A stretch of DNA of 6,721 nucleotides from Candidatus Aminicenantota bacterium (GCA_016926925.1 JAFGNQ010000044.1:1-6721), one strand, 5' to 3'. Positions 1-6,245 are shown, counted from the first letter of the stretch. A program made the numbers and translations. Notes: generated by a model from the sequence alone, not told the origin.

Positions 1-100
1 AAAAAAGATCGGATTCATAGAGTCCGGCCGGAAAGCAGTGAATGGGACCTCAGAAATTCTTTTTTTATCAGTAGCTTATCGCCTTTTTTTACGTCCAATG

Positions 101-120
101 ATAGCTTAGACGCTATTTTT
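101..120 (+). terminator. Small hairpin followed by a T-run, terminator-like
   Basis: ATAGC (101-105) pairs with GCTAT (112-116) around a 6-nt loop, and the stem runs straight into TTTTT (116-120). The layout is that of an intrinsic terminator for plus-strand transcription entering from the left. The stem is only 5 bp with two G:C pairs, so it would be weak and could be chance in AT-rich DNA. Confidence 0.22.
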
Positions 121-133
121 GGGGCTAGAATAA

Positions 134-183
134 GCTTCTAAGCGATTTGTATCCTTTCAGCCCTTATCCTTAGAAGCCTTTTT
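134..183 (+). terminator. 9-bp inverted repeat followed by T5, possible terminator
   Basis: GCTTCTAAG (134-142) is perfectly complementary to CTTAGAAGC (169-177), with a 26-nt spacer, and TTTTT follows at 179-183. This could be a rho-independent terminator of an upstream gene, but the loop is longer than usual. It sits directly before a second, stronger hairpin (182-214), and the two could fold in tandem. Confidence 0.25.
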
Positions 184-214
184 ATGGGCCTAAAAATCAG
201 CCTTTAGCCCATAA
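182..214. repeat. Long imperfect hairpin, 12 bp with one bulge
   Basis: TTATGGG (182-188) pairs with CCCATAA (208-214), C189 is bulged, and CTAAA (190-194) pairs with TTTAG (203-207), leaving an 8-nt loop (195-202). A 12-bp stem with one bulge is the best hairpin in the upstream region. No T-run follows on the plus strand, so it is not a classic terminator by itself. It may stabilise a transcript 3' end, form part of a structured RNA, or be a decayed repeat. Confidence 0.4.
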
Positions 215-381
215 CTCCCCTATGTTATCCATACTATCGTATTGAAATAAAAAGAAGCCTCCATTTTCTTTTTATCAAAGCAAAAAATATGCCGGGATGC
301 TCAACCGTGTTTGCAGCGTTTCTCCAACTCCCTATGTTCACTCTCGAACAAGTTGTGTCCGTATCTGACCAGAGCCCAACC

Positions 382-398
382 TGTAAATAATATTTACA
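382..398. promoter_or_regulatory. Perfect 17-bp palindrome, candidate operator
   Basis: TGTAAATA (382-389) and TATTTACA (391-398) are exact reverse complements around a single central A (390). A symmetric TGTAAA-TTTACA site of this size is typical of a dimeric helix-turn-helix regulator. It lies about 165 bp upstream of the sigma-factor start in non-coding DNA. The regulator cannot be named from sequence, and the AT-rich background raises the odds of chance palindromes. Confidence 0.45.
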
Positions 399-470
399 CA
401 AAAGTCATAATTTAAACCCTGGATTCTCCAAAAGACAATAGGTATATTTATTGCATAGCAAATTACAGTA

Positions 471-498
471 GAACCAAATTGATAAAAATTATGTTTAA
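471..498 (+). promoter_or_regulatory. Weak candidate ECF-type promoter (auto-regulation)
   Basis: GAACC at 471-475 followed 17 nt later by GTTTAA at 493-498 resembles the GGAAC / GTC-type -35 and -10 elements recognised by many ECF sigma factors. It lies about 65 nt before the sigma gene, where an autoregulated promoter would be expected. The -10 match is imperfect (GTT rather than GTC). A sigma-70-like alternative, TGGATT (420-425) with TATATT (443-448) and a 17-nt spacer, is equally weak. Confidence 0.22.
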
Positions 499-550
499 AT
501 AGGCTGGCGAGGTGAAATTTTACGCCTTGGAGGTGTTTAATACTTTGAAA

Positions 551-556
551 GAGGAG
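551..556 (+). promoter_or_regulatory. Shine-Dalgarno that supports a CTG start at 562
   Basis: GAGGAG at 551-556 lies 5 nt before CTG at 562, an ideal ribosome-binding distance. No comparable site precedes the first in-frame ATG at 601, where the upstream bases are T/C-rich coding sequence. An in-frame stop (TAA, 538-540) closes the reading frame just upstream, and no ATG, GTG or TTG occurs in frame between that stop and 601. Confidence 0.6.
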
Positions 557-561
557 AAATC

Positions 562-1038
562 CTGATCGATATCGAATCTTTTTACGTCCGTTACGGTCCC
601 ATGGTCTTGAGACGATGCCGGCGAATGCTCAAAAACGAGCAGTCCGCCTTCGACGCGATGCATGAAGTATTCCTGAAGATCCTGTCCCATCGAAACCGTC
701 TGACCGGTCAATACCCTTCTGCCCTGCTGTACCGGATTGCAACGAATGTCTGCTTGAACAGAATACGAAACGAGAGGAAACATTCCTTAAAAGACTACCT
801 GGATATCCTGCAGAACATTTCTTTTTTCGAAAATCAGGACCAGGAGGCATCAACCAGAAAACTCCTGGGCTACATCCTTGAGAATGAAAAGGAAACCCCC
901 CGGAAAATCGCAGTCATGTATTTTGTCAACGGGATGACCATAAAAGAGATTGCCGAGACGATGAGGCTCTCCATCGCCGGAGTCCACAAACATTTGGAAA
1001 AGCTTCGCCGGAGGATCAAAGCTAAGGGAGGATTCTGA
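562..1038 (+). CDS. ECF-type RNA polymerase sigma-70 family sigma factor
   Basis: A small two-domain sigma factor that would direct RNA polymerase to its own promoter set. Read from CTG at 562 it is 158 residues; from the first ATG (601) it would be 145. The codons between add IDIESFYVRYGP, which is the usual first helix of region 2 in this family, so the CTG start is preferred. Region 2 spans roughly residues 1-73, with the 2.2-like helix SAFDAMHEVFLKIL (28-41) and the 2.4-like LLYRIATNVCLNRIRN (55-70). Region 4, about 116-153, holds the helix-turn-helix MTIKEIAETMRLSIAGVHKH. A short linker without region 3 separates them, as in ECF sigmas. The stop overlaps the next start by one base (TGATG), which implies translational coupling to the putative anti-sigma. 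I see no extra C-terminal domain. The ECF subgroup cannot be assigned here. Confidence 0.9.
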   Translation: MIDIESFYVRYGPMVLRRCRRMLKNEQSAFDAMHEVFLKILSHRNRLTGQYPSALLYRIATNVCLNRIRNERKHSLKDYLDILQNISFFENQDQEASTRKLLGYILENEKETPRKIAVMYFVNGMTIKEIAETMRLSIAGVHKHLEKLRRRIKAKGGF

Positions 1039-1847
1039 TGAACAAAGAAGTCATCAGCGCCTATTATCTGGAGAGATATATCCTGGGAGAATTGCCCGAC
1101 GAGGAGACGAAGGAAATCGGACGGCTGGCCGCCACCGACCCGGATCTTCGAACTGCACTGGAAGAGATCGAATTTTCCAACCGTGAAATTCTGGCACTCT
1201 ATCCTCCCCCAACCGTCAGAGCTGGCCTCACAACTCTGCTCGAAGATATTCCGAAAAAATCCTTCCCCCTCAAACGTGTTCTCACATTTTCATCTGCGGC
1301 CGCGCTTCTATTAATCCTCATCCTCGTTCTTCCCCTGCTCAAAGAGAAGTCCGGAATCGTACCCCCCGATTCGGAACAGGATCTTATGCTGATCAAAGGA
1401 ATCCCCAAGGTGAACCTATCCGTTACTCAACTGCTCGTTTACCGTAAAATACAGGACCGGGTGGAAATATTATCGGACGGAGACCGGGCAAAGGCAGGAG
1501 ATCTGCTTCAGCTTGCCTATGTCTCCACGGAAGAATCCTACGGTACGATCCTTTCCATAGACGGGACAGGAACGATTACCCTTCACTTTCCCGAAACCAA
1601 AGGGAAATCCACGCAGCTGGAGATGAACAAACAATGTTTGCTGCCGAACGCCATAGAACTGGATGATGCTCCCGGATTCGAACGCTTCATCTTCCTCACG
1701 TCAGGATCCCCCATCGATGTCGACTCTGTTTTAATTGAACTGGAAGACATAATCAAAGATCCGGAGCAGATCAAGCAAGCAGGACTCGATTTATCTGGAA
1801 ATTTGAAACAACATTCCATTCTTATCCTTAAAGGAGTGGAAACATGA
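1038..1847 (+). CDS. Membrane-anchored anti-sigma-like protein with DUF4384-like periplasmic domain
   Basis: 269 residues. The N-terminal 1-70 is helical and acidic, opening with LERYILGELPDEE, the kind of start seen in anti-sigma domains of the ECF partner class. It has no Cys or HxxxCxxC, so it is not a zinc-binding (ZAS) type. A single hydrophobic segment (about 81-101, after basic KKSFPLKR) should cross the inner membrane with the N-terminus inside. The C-terminal part (about 115-240) is beta-rich: KAGDLLQLAYVSTEESYGT, SIDGTGTITLHFPE and ELDDAPGFERFIFLT match, from memory, the DUF4384-like domain that accompanies bacterial caspase genes. Its position right after an ECF sigma gene supports the anti-sigma role. 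A GGGAGG ribosome site (1026-1031) precedes ATG 1038. It overlaps the caspase gene by 4 nt (ATGA). The function is inferred from context and architecture. Confidence 0.75.
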   Translation: MNKEVISAYYLERYILGELPDEETKEIGRLAATDPDLRTALEEIEFSNREILALYPPPTVRAGLTTLLEDIPKKSFPLKRVLTFSSAAALLLILILVLPLLKEKSGIVPPDSEQDLMLIKGIPKVNLSVTQLLVYRKIQDRVEILSDGDRAKAGDLLQLAYVSTEESYGTILSIDGTGTITLHFPETKGKSTQLEMNKQCLLPNAIELDDAPGFERFIFLTSGSPIDVDSVLIELEDIIKDPEQIKQAGLDLSGNLKQHSILILKGVET

Positions 1848-3856
1848 AGAGACAGGCATGTGTTTTAGCCGTTTGTCTTATTGGTTCGCTCTTCGTTCCC
1901 CTGCTCAAGGCCGACCAACAGAAAGACGATCTCCTCACCCGCAGATTCGCCTTCCTGGTCGGCGCCAACCACGGGGGAAAGGACAGGCTGACTCTGCGCT
2001 ACGCTGTGGACGATGCCAGGGCCGTGCAAAAGGTCCTGGAAGAAATGGGTGGGATTCTCCCAGCAGACAGCCGCTTTCTGACGGAGCCGAGCAGAGATGC
2101 CTTTTTCAAGGCCATCGACATCCTTTCCGAGGATGTGAAGCGGGCCAAAGAAAGGTTCAGAAGAGTCGAGGTGATTTTTTATTTTTCCGGCCACTCGGAT
2201 GAGGAAAATCTTTTTCTGGGGAGCGACCGGGTTTCCTACAAAGAATTCAAAGACCTGATCACAGCCATAGGGGCGGATGTGCGGATCGGGATACTCGACT
2301 CCTGTGCGTCGGGAGCCATGACACTGCCCAAGGGGGTCAAAAAGAAACCTCCTTTCCTGATGGATACCGCTTACGATATGAAGGGCTATGCTTTCATCAC
2401 CTCCAGCTCGGCCACCGAGGCTGCCCAGGAGTCCAGCCGGCTGAAGAGGTCGTTCTTCACGCACAACCTGATTTCAGGCATGCGCGGTGCGGCCGACAGA
2501 AATCAAGACGGCCGCATCACGCTCAATGAAGCCTATCAATTCGCCTTCGACGGCACCCTGACACAAACCGAAAAAACCATGGCCGGACCCCAGCACCCCA
2601 GCTACCACATCCAGATGTCCGGAACCGGCGATGTGGTCATCACCGAAATCTGGAAGAGCACGGCCGTTCTGGTCCTCAAAGACACGCTCGGCGGCAGGAT
2701 ATACATCCACAACCGGGACAATGTCTTGGTCGTGGAACTGAATAAACTGCCGGGCCGGGAGATCTCCATCGGGTTGGACTCCGGAAACTACCGGATAATC
2801 AGCATAGACGACACGGCCATCTGGGAGGCTAAGGTCTCACTGAAAAGCGGCCAGAGCTCGGAGCTGGACCCGGAGGATTTCAGCCGGACAGACACGATCC
2901 CCACCCAAATTCGAGGTGTTCTGCCCGCGTCCCATCCAAAATCGAAAGCTCGCAGAGAAAAGCGGTGGCGGATCGAAATATTCGGCGGGTTTTCGCGGAT
3001 CGACCCGGGAGATCTGAATTTGAGAGCGACATTCGACGACATGTACGGCACCTTCTACGGAGAAGACTATTTTCAGTATCAAGAGAACCAGGGCCAGATC
3101 CTATCCTTCGTCAAAACCAACGAGGGTGGAAAAGCGAATTTGCTCAGACATTCCATCCCTGCCGGAATGCGGCTGCGCTACGGCCTCACGAGCTGGCTCG
3201 ACATCTCTATCGGGTTTACTTATTTCACAGGGGCAAGGGAATCCCGATATAAAAATGCATTTGAAGTCGTCGACAGCGCGGGATCCACACTTTTATACAC
3301 GGACGAACTCCGGAACTACACACTGTCGGCCAAAGGATACATCCCCAGCTTCGGCATTCACCTCGGTAAGAAAATCTCTTCTTCCCTTCGGTTCGAGACG
3401 TTCCTGACCGGAGGACCGCTTTTCGCCGAATGCTCCTATTTTATGGATTGGAGTTCGGGATGGCCCATTTCGGGTTCAAGCGGCGATTTCGGCGCTCTTG
3501 AGGAGGGATATCTGGAAGAAACCGGCAAGGGCACCGGACTGGCACTCCAGGTGGGAGCCAAAATGGATTTCGATTTCGCCAAGCGCTACGGGCTGTTCCT
3601 CGAAGCAGGCTACGCATTCCAGAAGGTCTCCGATATTTCAGGACCAGGAACCCGGTCTTTGCCATCCCACAGGGAAACCTGGGAGGGAGACTGGGCCATG
3701 AAACAGGATATCAAGGCCCTGCCCTGGGGGACAGCCCACTTTCTCTGGCCGTCGAACGGATGGAATTTTTTCCAGGGAACCTGGTGGCGTGCCCGGGATT
3801 TTGAGCTGGACCTTTCCGGTTTTCAGGTCAAGATAGGTCTCTATTTTCGCTTTTAG
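1844..3856 (+). CDS. Secreted caspase-like protease (peptidase C14) fused to an outer-membrane beta-barrel-like domain
   Basis: 670 residues. A signal peptide (1-23, cleavage likely after LLKA) exports it. The caspase-like domain (about 34-268) carries the catalytic pair His117 in YFSGHSDEENL and Cys154 in ILDSCASGA, plus family-typical SSSATEAAQES, SFFTHNLISGMRGA and GPQHPSYHIQMSGTGD. Inside it, 218-229 (DRNQDGRITLNE) is a textbook EF-hand-type calcium loop. Residues about 272-342 look like a beta-sandwich (GGRIYIHN, LDSGNYRI). A basic linker (366-374, KSKARREKR) leads to about 296 residues (375-670) of alternating hydrophobic/aromatic strands that start IEIFGGFSRIDPGDLN and end GLYFRF; a terminal Phe is usual for outer-membrane barrels. 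Residues 613-648 hold seven Trp. The caspase should therefore sit in the periplasm. AAGGAG (1831-1836) precedes the ATG. The protease assignment is strong; the barrel is inferred from pattern only, and the substrate is unknown. Confidence 0.87.
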   Translation: MKRQACVLAVCLIGSLFVPLLKADQQKDDLLTRRFAFLVGANHGGKDRLTLRYAVDDARAVQKVLEEMGGILPADSRFLTEPSRDAFFKAIDILSEDVKRAKERFRRVEVIFYFSGHSDEENLFLGSDRVSYKEFKDLITAIGADVRIGILDSCASGAMTLPKGVKKKPPFLMDTAYDMKGYAFITSSSATEAAQESSRLKRSFFTHNLISGMRGAADRNQDGRITLNEAYQFAFDGTLTQTEKTMAGPQHPSYHIQMSGTGDVVITEIWKSTAVLVLKDTLGGRIYIHNRDNVLVVELNKLPGREISIGLDSGNYRIISIDDTAIWEAKVSLKSGQSSELDPEDFSRTDTIPTQIRGVLPASHPKSKARREKRWRIEIFGGFSRIDPGDLNLRATFDDMYGTFYGEDYFQYQENQGQILSFVKTNEGGKANLLRHSIPAGMRLRYGLTSWLDISIGFTYFTGARESRYKNAFEVVDSAGSTLLYTDELRNYTLSAKGYIPSFGIHLGKKISSSLRFETFLTGGPLFAECSYFMDWSSGWPISGSSGDFGALEEGYLEETGKGTGLALQVGAKMDFDFAKRYGLFLEAGYAFQKVSDISGPGTRSLPSHRETWEGDWAMKQDIKALPWGTAHFLWPSNGWNFFQGTWWRARDFELDLSGFQVKIGLYFRF

Positions 3857-3931
3857 TTTATATCGTTTTTCGACAATTTAAAAACAGGCCAAAAAAACGA
3901 GGGAGTTTTCTACGCCAAAAAAGGAGGCTGA
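3857..3931. other. 75-nt gap with three evenly spaced GCCAAAAAA motifs
   Basis: Non-coding spacer between the caspase and receptor genes. GCCAAAAAA occurs at 3888, 3914 and 3940 (the last one inside the receptor gene), exactly 26 nt apart, each followed by a purine-rich G tract. The middle copy provides the receptor's Shine-Dalgarno (AAGGAGG, 3921-3927, 4 nt before the ATG). GTTTTT (3865-3870) and AAAAAC (3880-3885) could form a weak A:T stem, but no GC-rich terminator is visible, so read-through from the caspase gene is possible. I find no clear sigma-70 promoter. Confidence 0.5.
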
Positions 3932-6223
3932 ATGTTAAAGCCAAAAAAGGGAATTCGGGAAACCGGAGTTTTTCTTATGAGCATGGCATTCGTTTTGGCC
4001 GCAGCCGCACCGGTCCTAAGCCGGGCCCAGGAATCGAAAAAACCCGCGGGATCGATCAAAGGCCGGATTCTGGATTACGAGACCCAAAAACCTCTTATGG
4101 ACGTCTCCGTGACCATCAAAGATTCCATACGGAAAGCCTGGAGCGATACCACCGGCACCTACGAGTTTTTGAATGTCCCCGTGGGTTATTACGTTCTGGC
4201 TTTCGAGCTCGAGGGGTACTACACCGATACCCGCACCGATGTCGTGGTGCGGCCGGGACGGGCTACGTTCGTCAATGTGGACCTGCTGGCAGTGCGGAAC
4301 CTCACTGAAGAAATCCGGGTCACGGCCGACTATTTCCCCAAGACACCGGATAAGCCTGGCAGTCAGATGCAGTTCAATGCCGAGGAACTGCGGCGCGATG
4401 CCGGATCTGCCGGAGACGTGAGCAGGGCGCTGTTCGACGTTCCCGGGATCGTCAAGGCCGACGAAGAAGCCAACGATCTGCTCGTCCGCGGCGGCAGCCC
4501 GGTCGAGAACGGATTCTATGTGGACAACATCTTCATCCCCAACATCAACCACTTTCCTCAATGGGGCGCCTCCGGCGGCAACATCAACATGCTGAACATG
4601 CACTTTATCGAACGACTGGACATCTTTACCGGTGGATTCGACGCCTCCTACGGCAACCGGCTCTCCTCCATAATCGATATCGGCTATCGCGAGGGAAACA
4701 GGCAAAGCCTCAACGGCCATTTCAATTTGAGCATCATCGGTATCGGGGCGCAAGCCGAAGGTCCTTTCGCCAAAGGCAAGGGATCCTTCATGGTTTCCGG
4801 ATACCGCAGCTACCTCGACATCATCGCCGGCCTGCTGGATACGGGAAATCCCTCGGATTACTACGACATCCAAGGCAAAATCGTCTACGACATCGACGAC
4901 GCCAACCGCCTGTCTCTCTTGACGATCAACGGGCACAGCGAAACCAAAGAGGATCCCGAGGCCGAGCGGGCCTCGGGCATCGGCGATTACAGTTGGGAAC
5001 GCTTCAATATGTCCACCGTCGGCCTCAACTGGCGCCACTTGTGGAGCAACGGCTTTTCCGATACATCCCTTTCTTATTCCCATATGACCGGCCGGGACGA
5101 TACCTGGAGCGTTACGAACAACGAGCCCCTCTTCTTTGTGAGCTACCGGAATAACTGGGTATCGCTGCGCAACGTCAATCAGCTTCATCTGGGAAGCGCA
5201 CATCAACTGAAATTCGGCGTTGAGGCCCAGCAGGTCTCTTTTCGCAGCCATGATTTTGTCGATGACGGGCCCATAAGCCTCAAAGGCACCTCCGGCGCGG
5301 CCTTCCTGACCTATCTGGTTTATCCTTTTTATAACTTTTCCCTATCTGCAGGCATGCGGCTGGACTATGTCCCGCTATCCAGGCACCTCCATCTCTCACC
5401 GCGGCTCTCTTTTTCCTGGGTTCTGACCAAGCGGCTGTCGATTAACGGGGCTTTCGGCATGTTTTACCAGCAGATGCCCCTTTTTCTCCTCAAGCAGAAC
5501 CCGGAAAACATCCCCCTAAAAGATATGCAGGCCAGGCATTTCGTCCTGGGGTTCAAATACCTCCTCCTGTCCGACACGCAGCTGACGCTGGAAGCCTACG
5601 ACAAGCAGTACGATCATTTTCCGATGTCTTCTCTGGCTCCCTATTATTTCGTGATCGACAATATAAACGGCGATAATGCCATGTTCGGGAACTGGGGCCG
5701 CCTGGTAGACGAAGGCAAAGGCAGTGCCCGCGGTATCGAGTTCACGGTCCAGAAGAAACTGGCCAGAAATCTCTACGGTCTGGTCAGCCTGACCTACTTC
5801 CAGTCCCATTATCGGGACCTGATGGGCGGCTGGCATAACCGTCTGCAGCATAACCGCTACATCATCTGCCTGTCCGGAGGATACAGGCCCAACGAATACT
5901 GGGAATTCAACATGCGCTGGACCTGGATGGGCGGCAAAACGTACACTCCCGTGGATGAGCAAAGATCCATCCAGTACGGTTATCCTTGGATCTGGGTCGA
6001 TGACATCAATACGGCCTATATGTCCGATTACATAAATCTATCCCTGAGAGCGGAACGGCGGTTTTATTTCAACAAGACGAACCTCGTCGTGTTCATCGGA
6101 GCTTGGAATGTCTTCGATCATCCGAACGAACTCTACAGGTATTGGGATCCGTACGGAAACCAGTACCTTTCCGATTACATGTGGGGCGTCATTCCTTATA
6201 TCGGCTTCGAATTTCATTTTTGA
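3932..6223 (+). CDS. TonB-dependent outer-membrane receptor with N-terminal carboxypeptidase-regulatory-like domain
   Basis: 763 residues. Signal peptide 1-32 (basic MLKPKKGIR, hydrophobic core, cleavage after SRA). Residues about 40-120 form a CarboxypepD_reg-like beta-sandwich (SIKGRILDYETQKPLMDVSVTI, GTYEFLNVPVGYYVLAF). EEIRVTA (126-132) resembles a TonB box. The plug spans about 145-255, with DVSRALFDVPGI, DLLVRGGSPVENGFYVDNI, ERLDIFTGGFDASYGNRLSSIIDI. The remaining 500 residues have the barrel pattern and end in IGFEFHF with a terminal Phe. It should import a ligand across the outer membrane using TonB-ExbBD energy; TonB and ExbBD are not encoded here. It shares the plug style of receptors from Bacteroidota and Aminicenantes, but no SusD-like lipoprotein is adjacent, so it is not a SusC/D pair. 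The substrate is unknown; the peptidase gene 22 nt downstream hints at peptides. Confidence 0.93.
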   Translation: MLKPKKGIRETGVFLMSMAFVLAAAAPVLSRAQESKKPAGSIKGRILDYETQKPLMDVSVTIKDSIRKAWSDTTGTYEFLNVPVGYYVLAFELEGYYTDTRTDVVVRPGRATFVNVDLLAVRNLTEEIRVTADYFPKTPDKPGSQMQFNAEELRRDAGSAGDVSRALFDVPGIVKADEEANDLLVRGGSPVENGFYVDNIFIPNINHFPQWGASGGNINMLNMHFIERLDIFTGGFDASYGNRLSSIIDIGYREGNRQSLNGHFNLSIIGIGAQAEGPFAKGKGSFMVSGYRSYLDIIAGLLDTGNPSDYYDIQGKIVYDIDDANRLSLLTINGHSETKEDPEAERASGIGDYSWERFNMSTVGLNWRHLWSNGFSDTSLSYSHMTGRDDTWSVTNNEPLFFVSYRNNWVSLRNVNQLHLGSAHQLKFGVEAQQVSFRSHDFVDDGPISLKGTSGAAFLTYLVYPFYNFSLSAGMRLDYVPLSRHLHLSPRLSFSWVLTKRLSINGAFGMFYQQMPLFLLKQNPENIPLKDMQARHFVLGFKYLLLSDTQLTLEAYDKQYDHFPMSSLAPYYFVIDNINGDNAMFGNWGRLVDEGKGSARGIEFTVQKKLARNLYGLVSLTYFQSHYRDLMGGWHNRLQHNRYIICLSGGYRPNEYWEFNMRWTWMGGKTYTPVDEQRSIQYGYPWIWVDDINTAYMSDYINLSLRAERRFYFNKTNLVVFIGAWNVFDHPNELYRYWDPYGNQYLSDYMWGVIPYIGFEFHF

Positions 6224-6245
6224 CAAACCGATCCTGGAGGTCATC

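Larger units (their letters stand above)
1..561. other. AT-rich intergenic region upstream of the sigma-factor operon
   Basis: I see no convincing coding region in these 561 bases. The stretch is much richer in A and T than the genes to its right and has many T-runs (60-66, 84-90, 116-120, 179-183). It contains several inverted repeats (10-26, 101-116, 134-177, 182-214) and a perfect 17-bp palindrome at 382-398, listed separately. The left part, about 1-220, is hairpin-rich and may be the 3' end region or terminators of a gene outside the window, or a small structured RNA. The right part, about 380-561, probably carries the promoter and operator of the operon. The region between about 220 and 380 shows nothing I can name. 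Confidence 0.75.

Noticed and set aside
10..26. Hairpin next to the A-run at the left edge, possible minus-strand terminator
   Set aside because: On the minus strand one pair becomes a C-A mismatch and no minus-strand gene lies to its right.
393..416. TTTACA (393-398) as -35 with CATAAT or TTTAAA as -10
   Set aside because: Spacers are only 7 and 12 nt, too short for a sigma-70 promoter; TTTACA is better explained as half of the palindrome.
520..783. Minus-strand frame overlapping the sigma start
   Set aside because: Opposite strand of a clear sigma factor, with no homology pattern.
1865..1876. Possible lipobox (LAVC) in the caspase signal peptide
   Set aside because: The Cys is only residue 11, too close to the N-terminus, and the hydrophobic core continues past it; a type I signal peptide fits better.
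1865..2464. 199-aa minus-strand frame opposite the caspase domain
   Set aside because: Fully overlaps the catalytic region of the caspase gene and has no domain-like pattern or ribosome site that I can see.
3870..3898. Possible sigma-70 promoter with TCGACA as -35 before the receptor
   Set aside because: The position 17 nt downstream is an A-run with no TATAAT-like element.
4561..5154. 197-aa plus-strand frame inside the receptor gene
   Set aside because: Out-of-frame shadow of the receptor, rich in Arg and Gln as typical for a shifted frame.
4016..5251. 411-aa open frame on the minus strand opposite the TonB receptor
   Set aside because: It lies wholly inside a well-supported receptor gene, its translation shows no recognisable domain, and long antisense frames are expected where the sense strand avoids certain codons.
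3932..6223. SusC-type polysaccharide receptor
   Set aside because: Shorter than usual SusC proteins and no SusD-like gene lies beside it; a general TonB-dependent receptor is the safer call.
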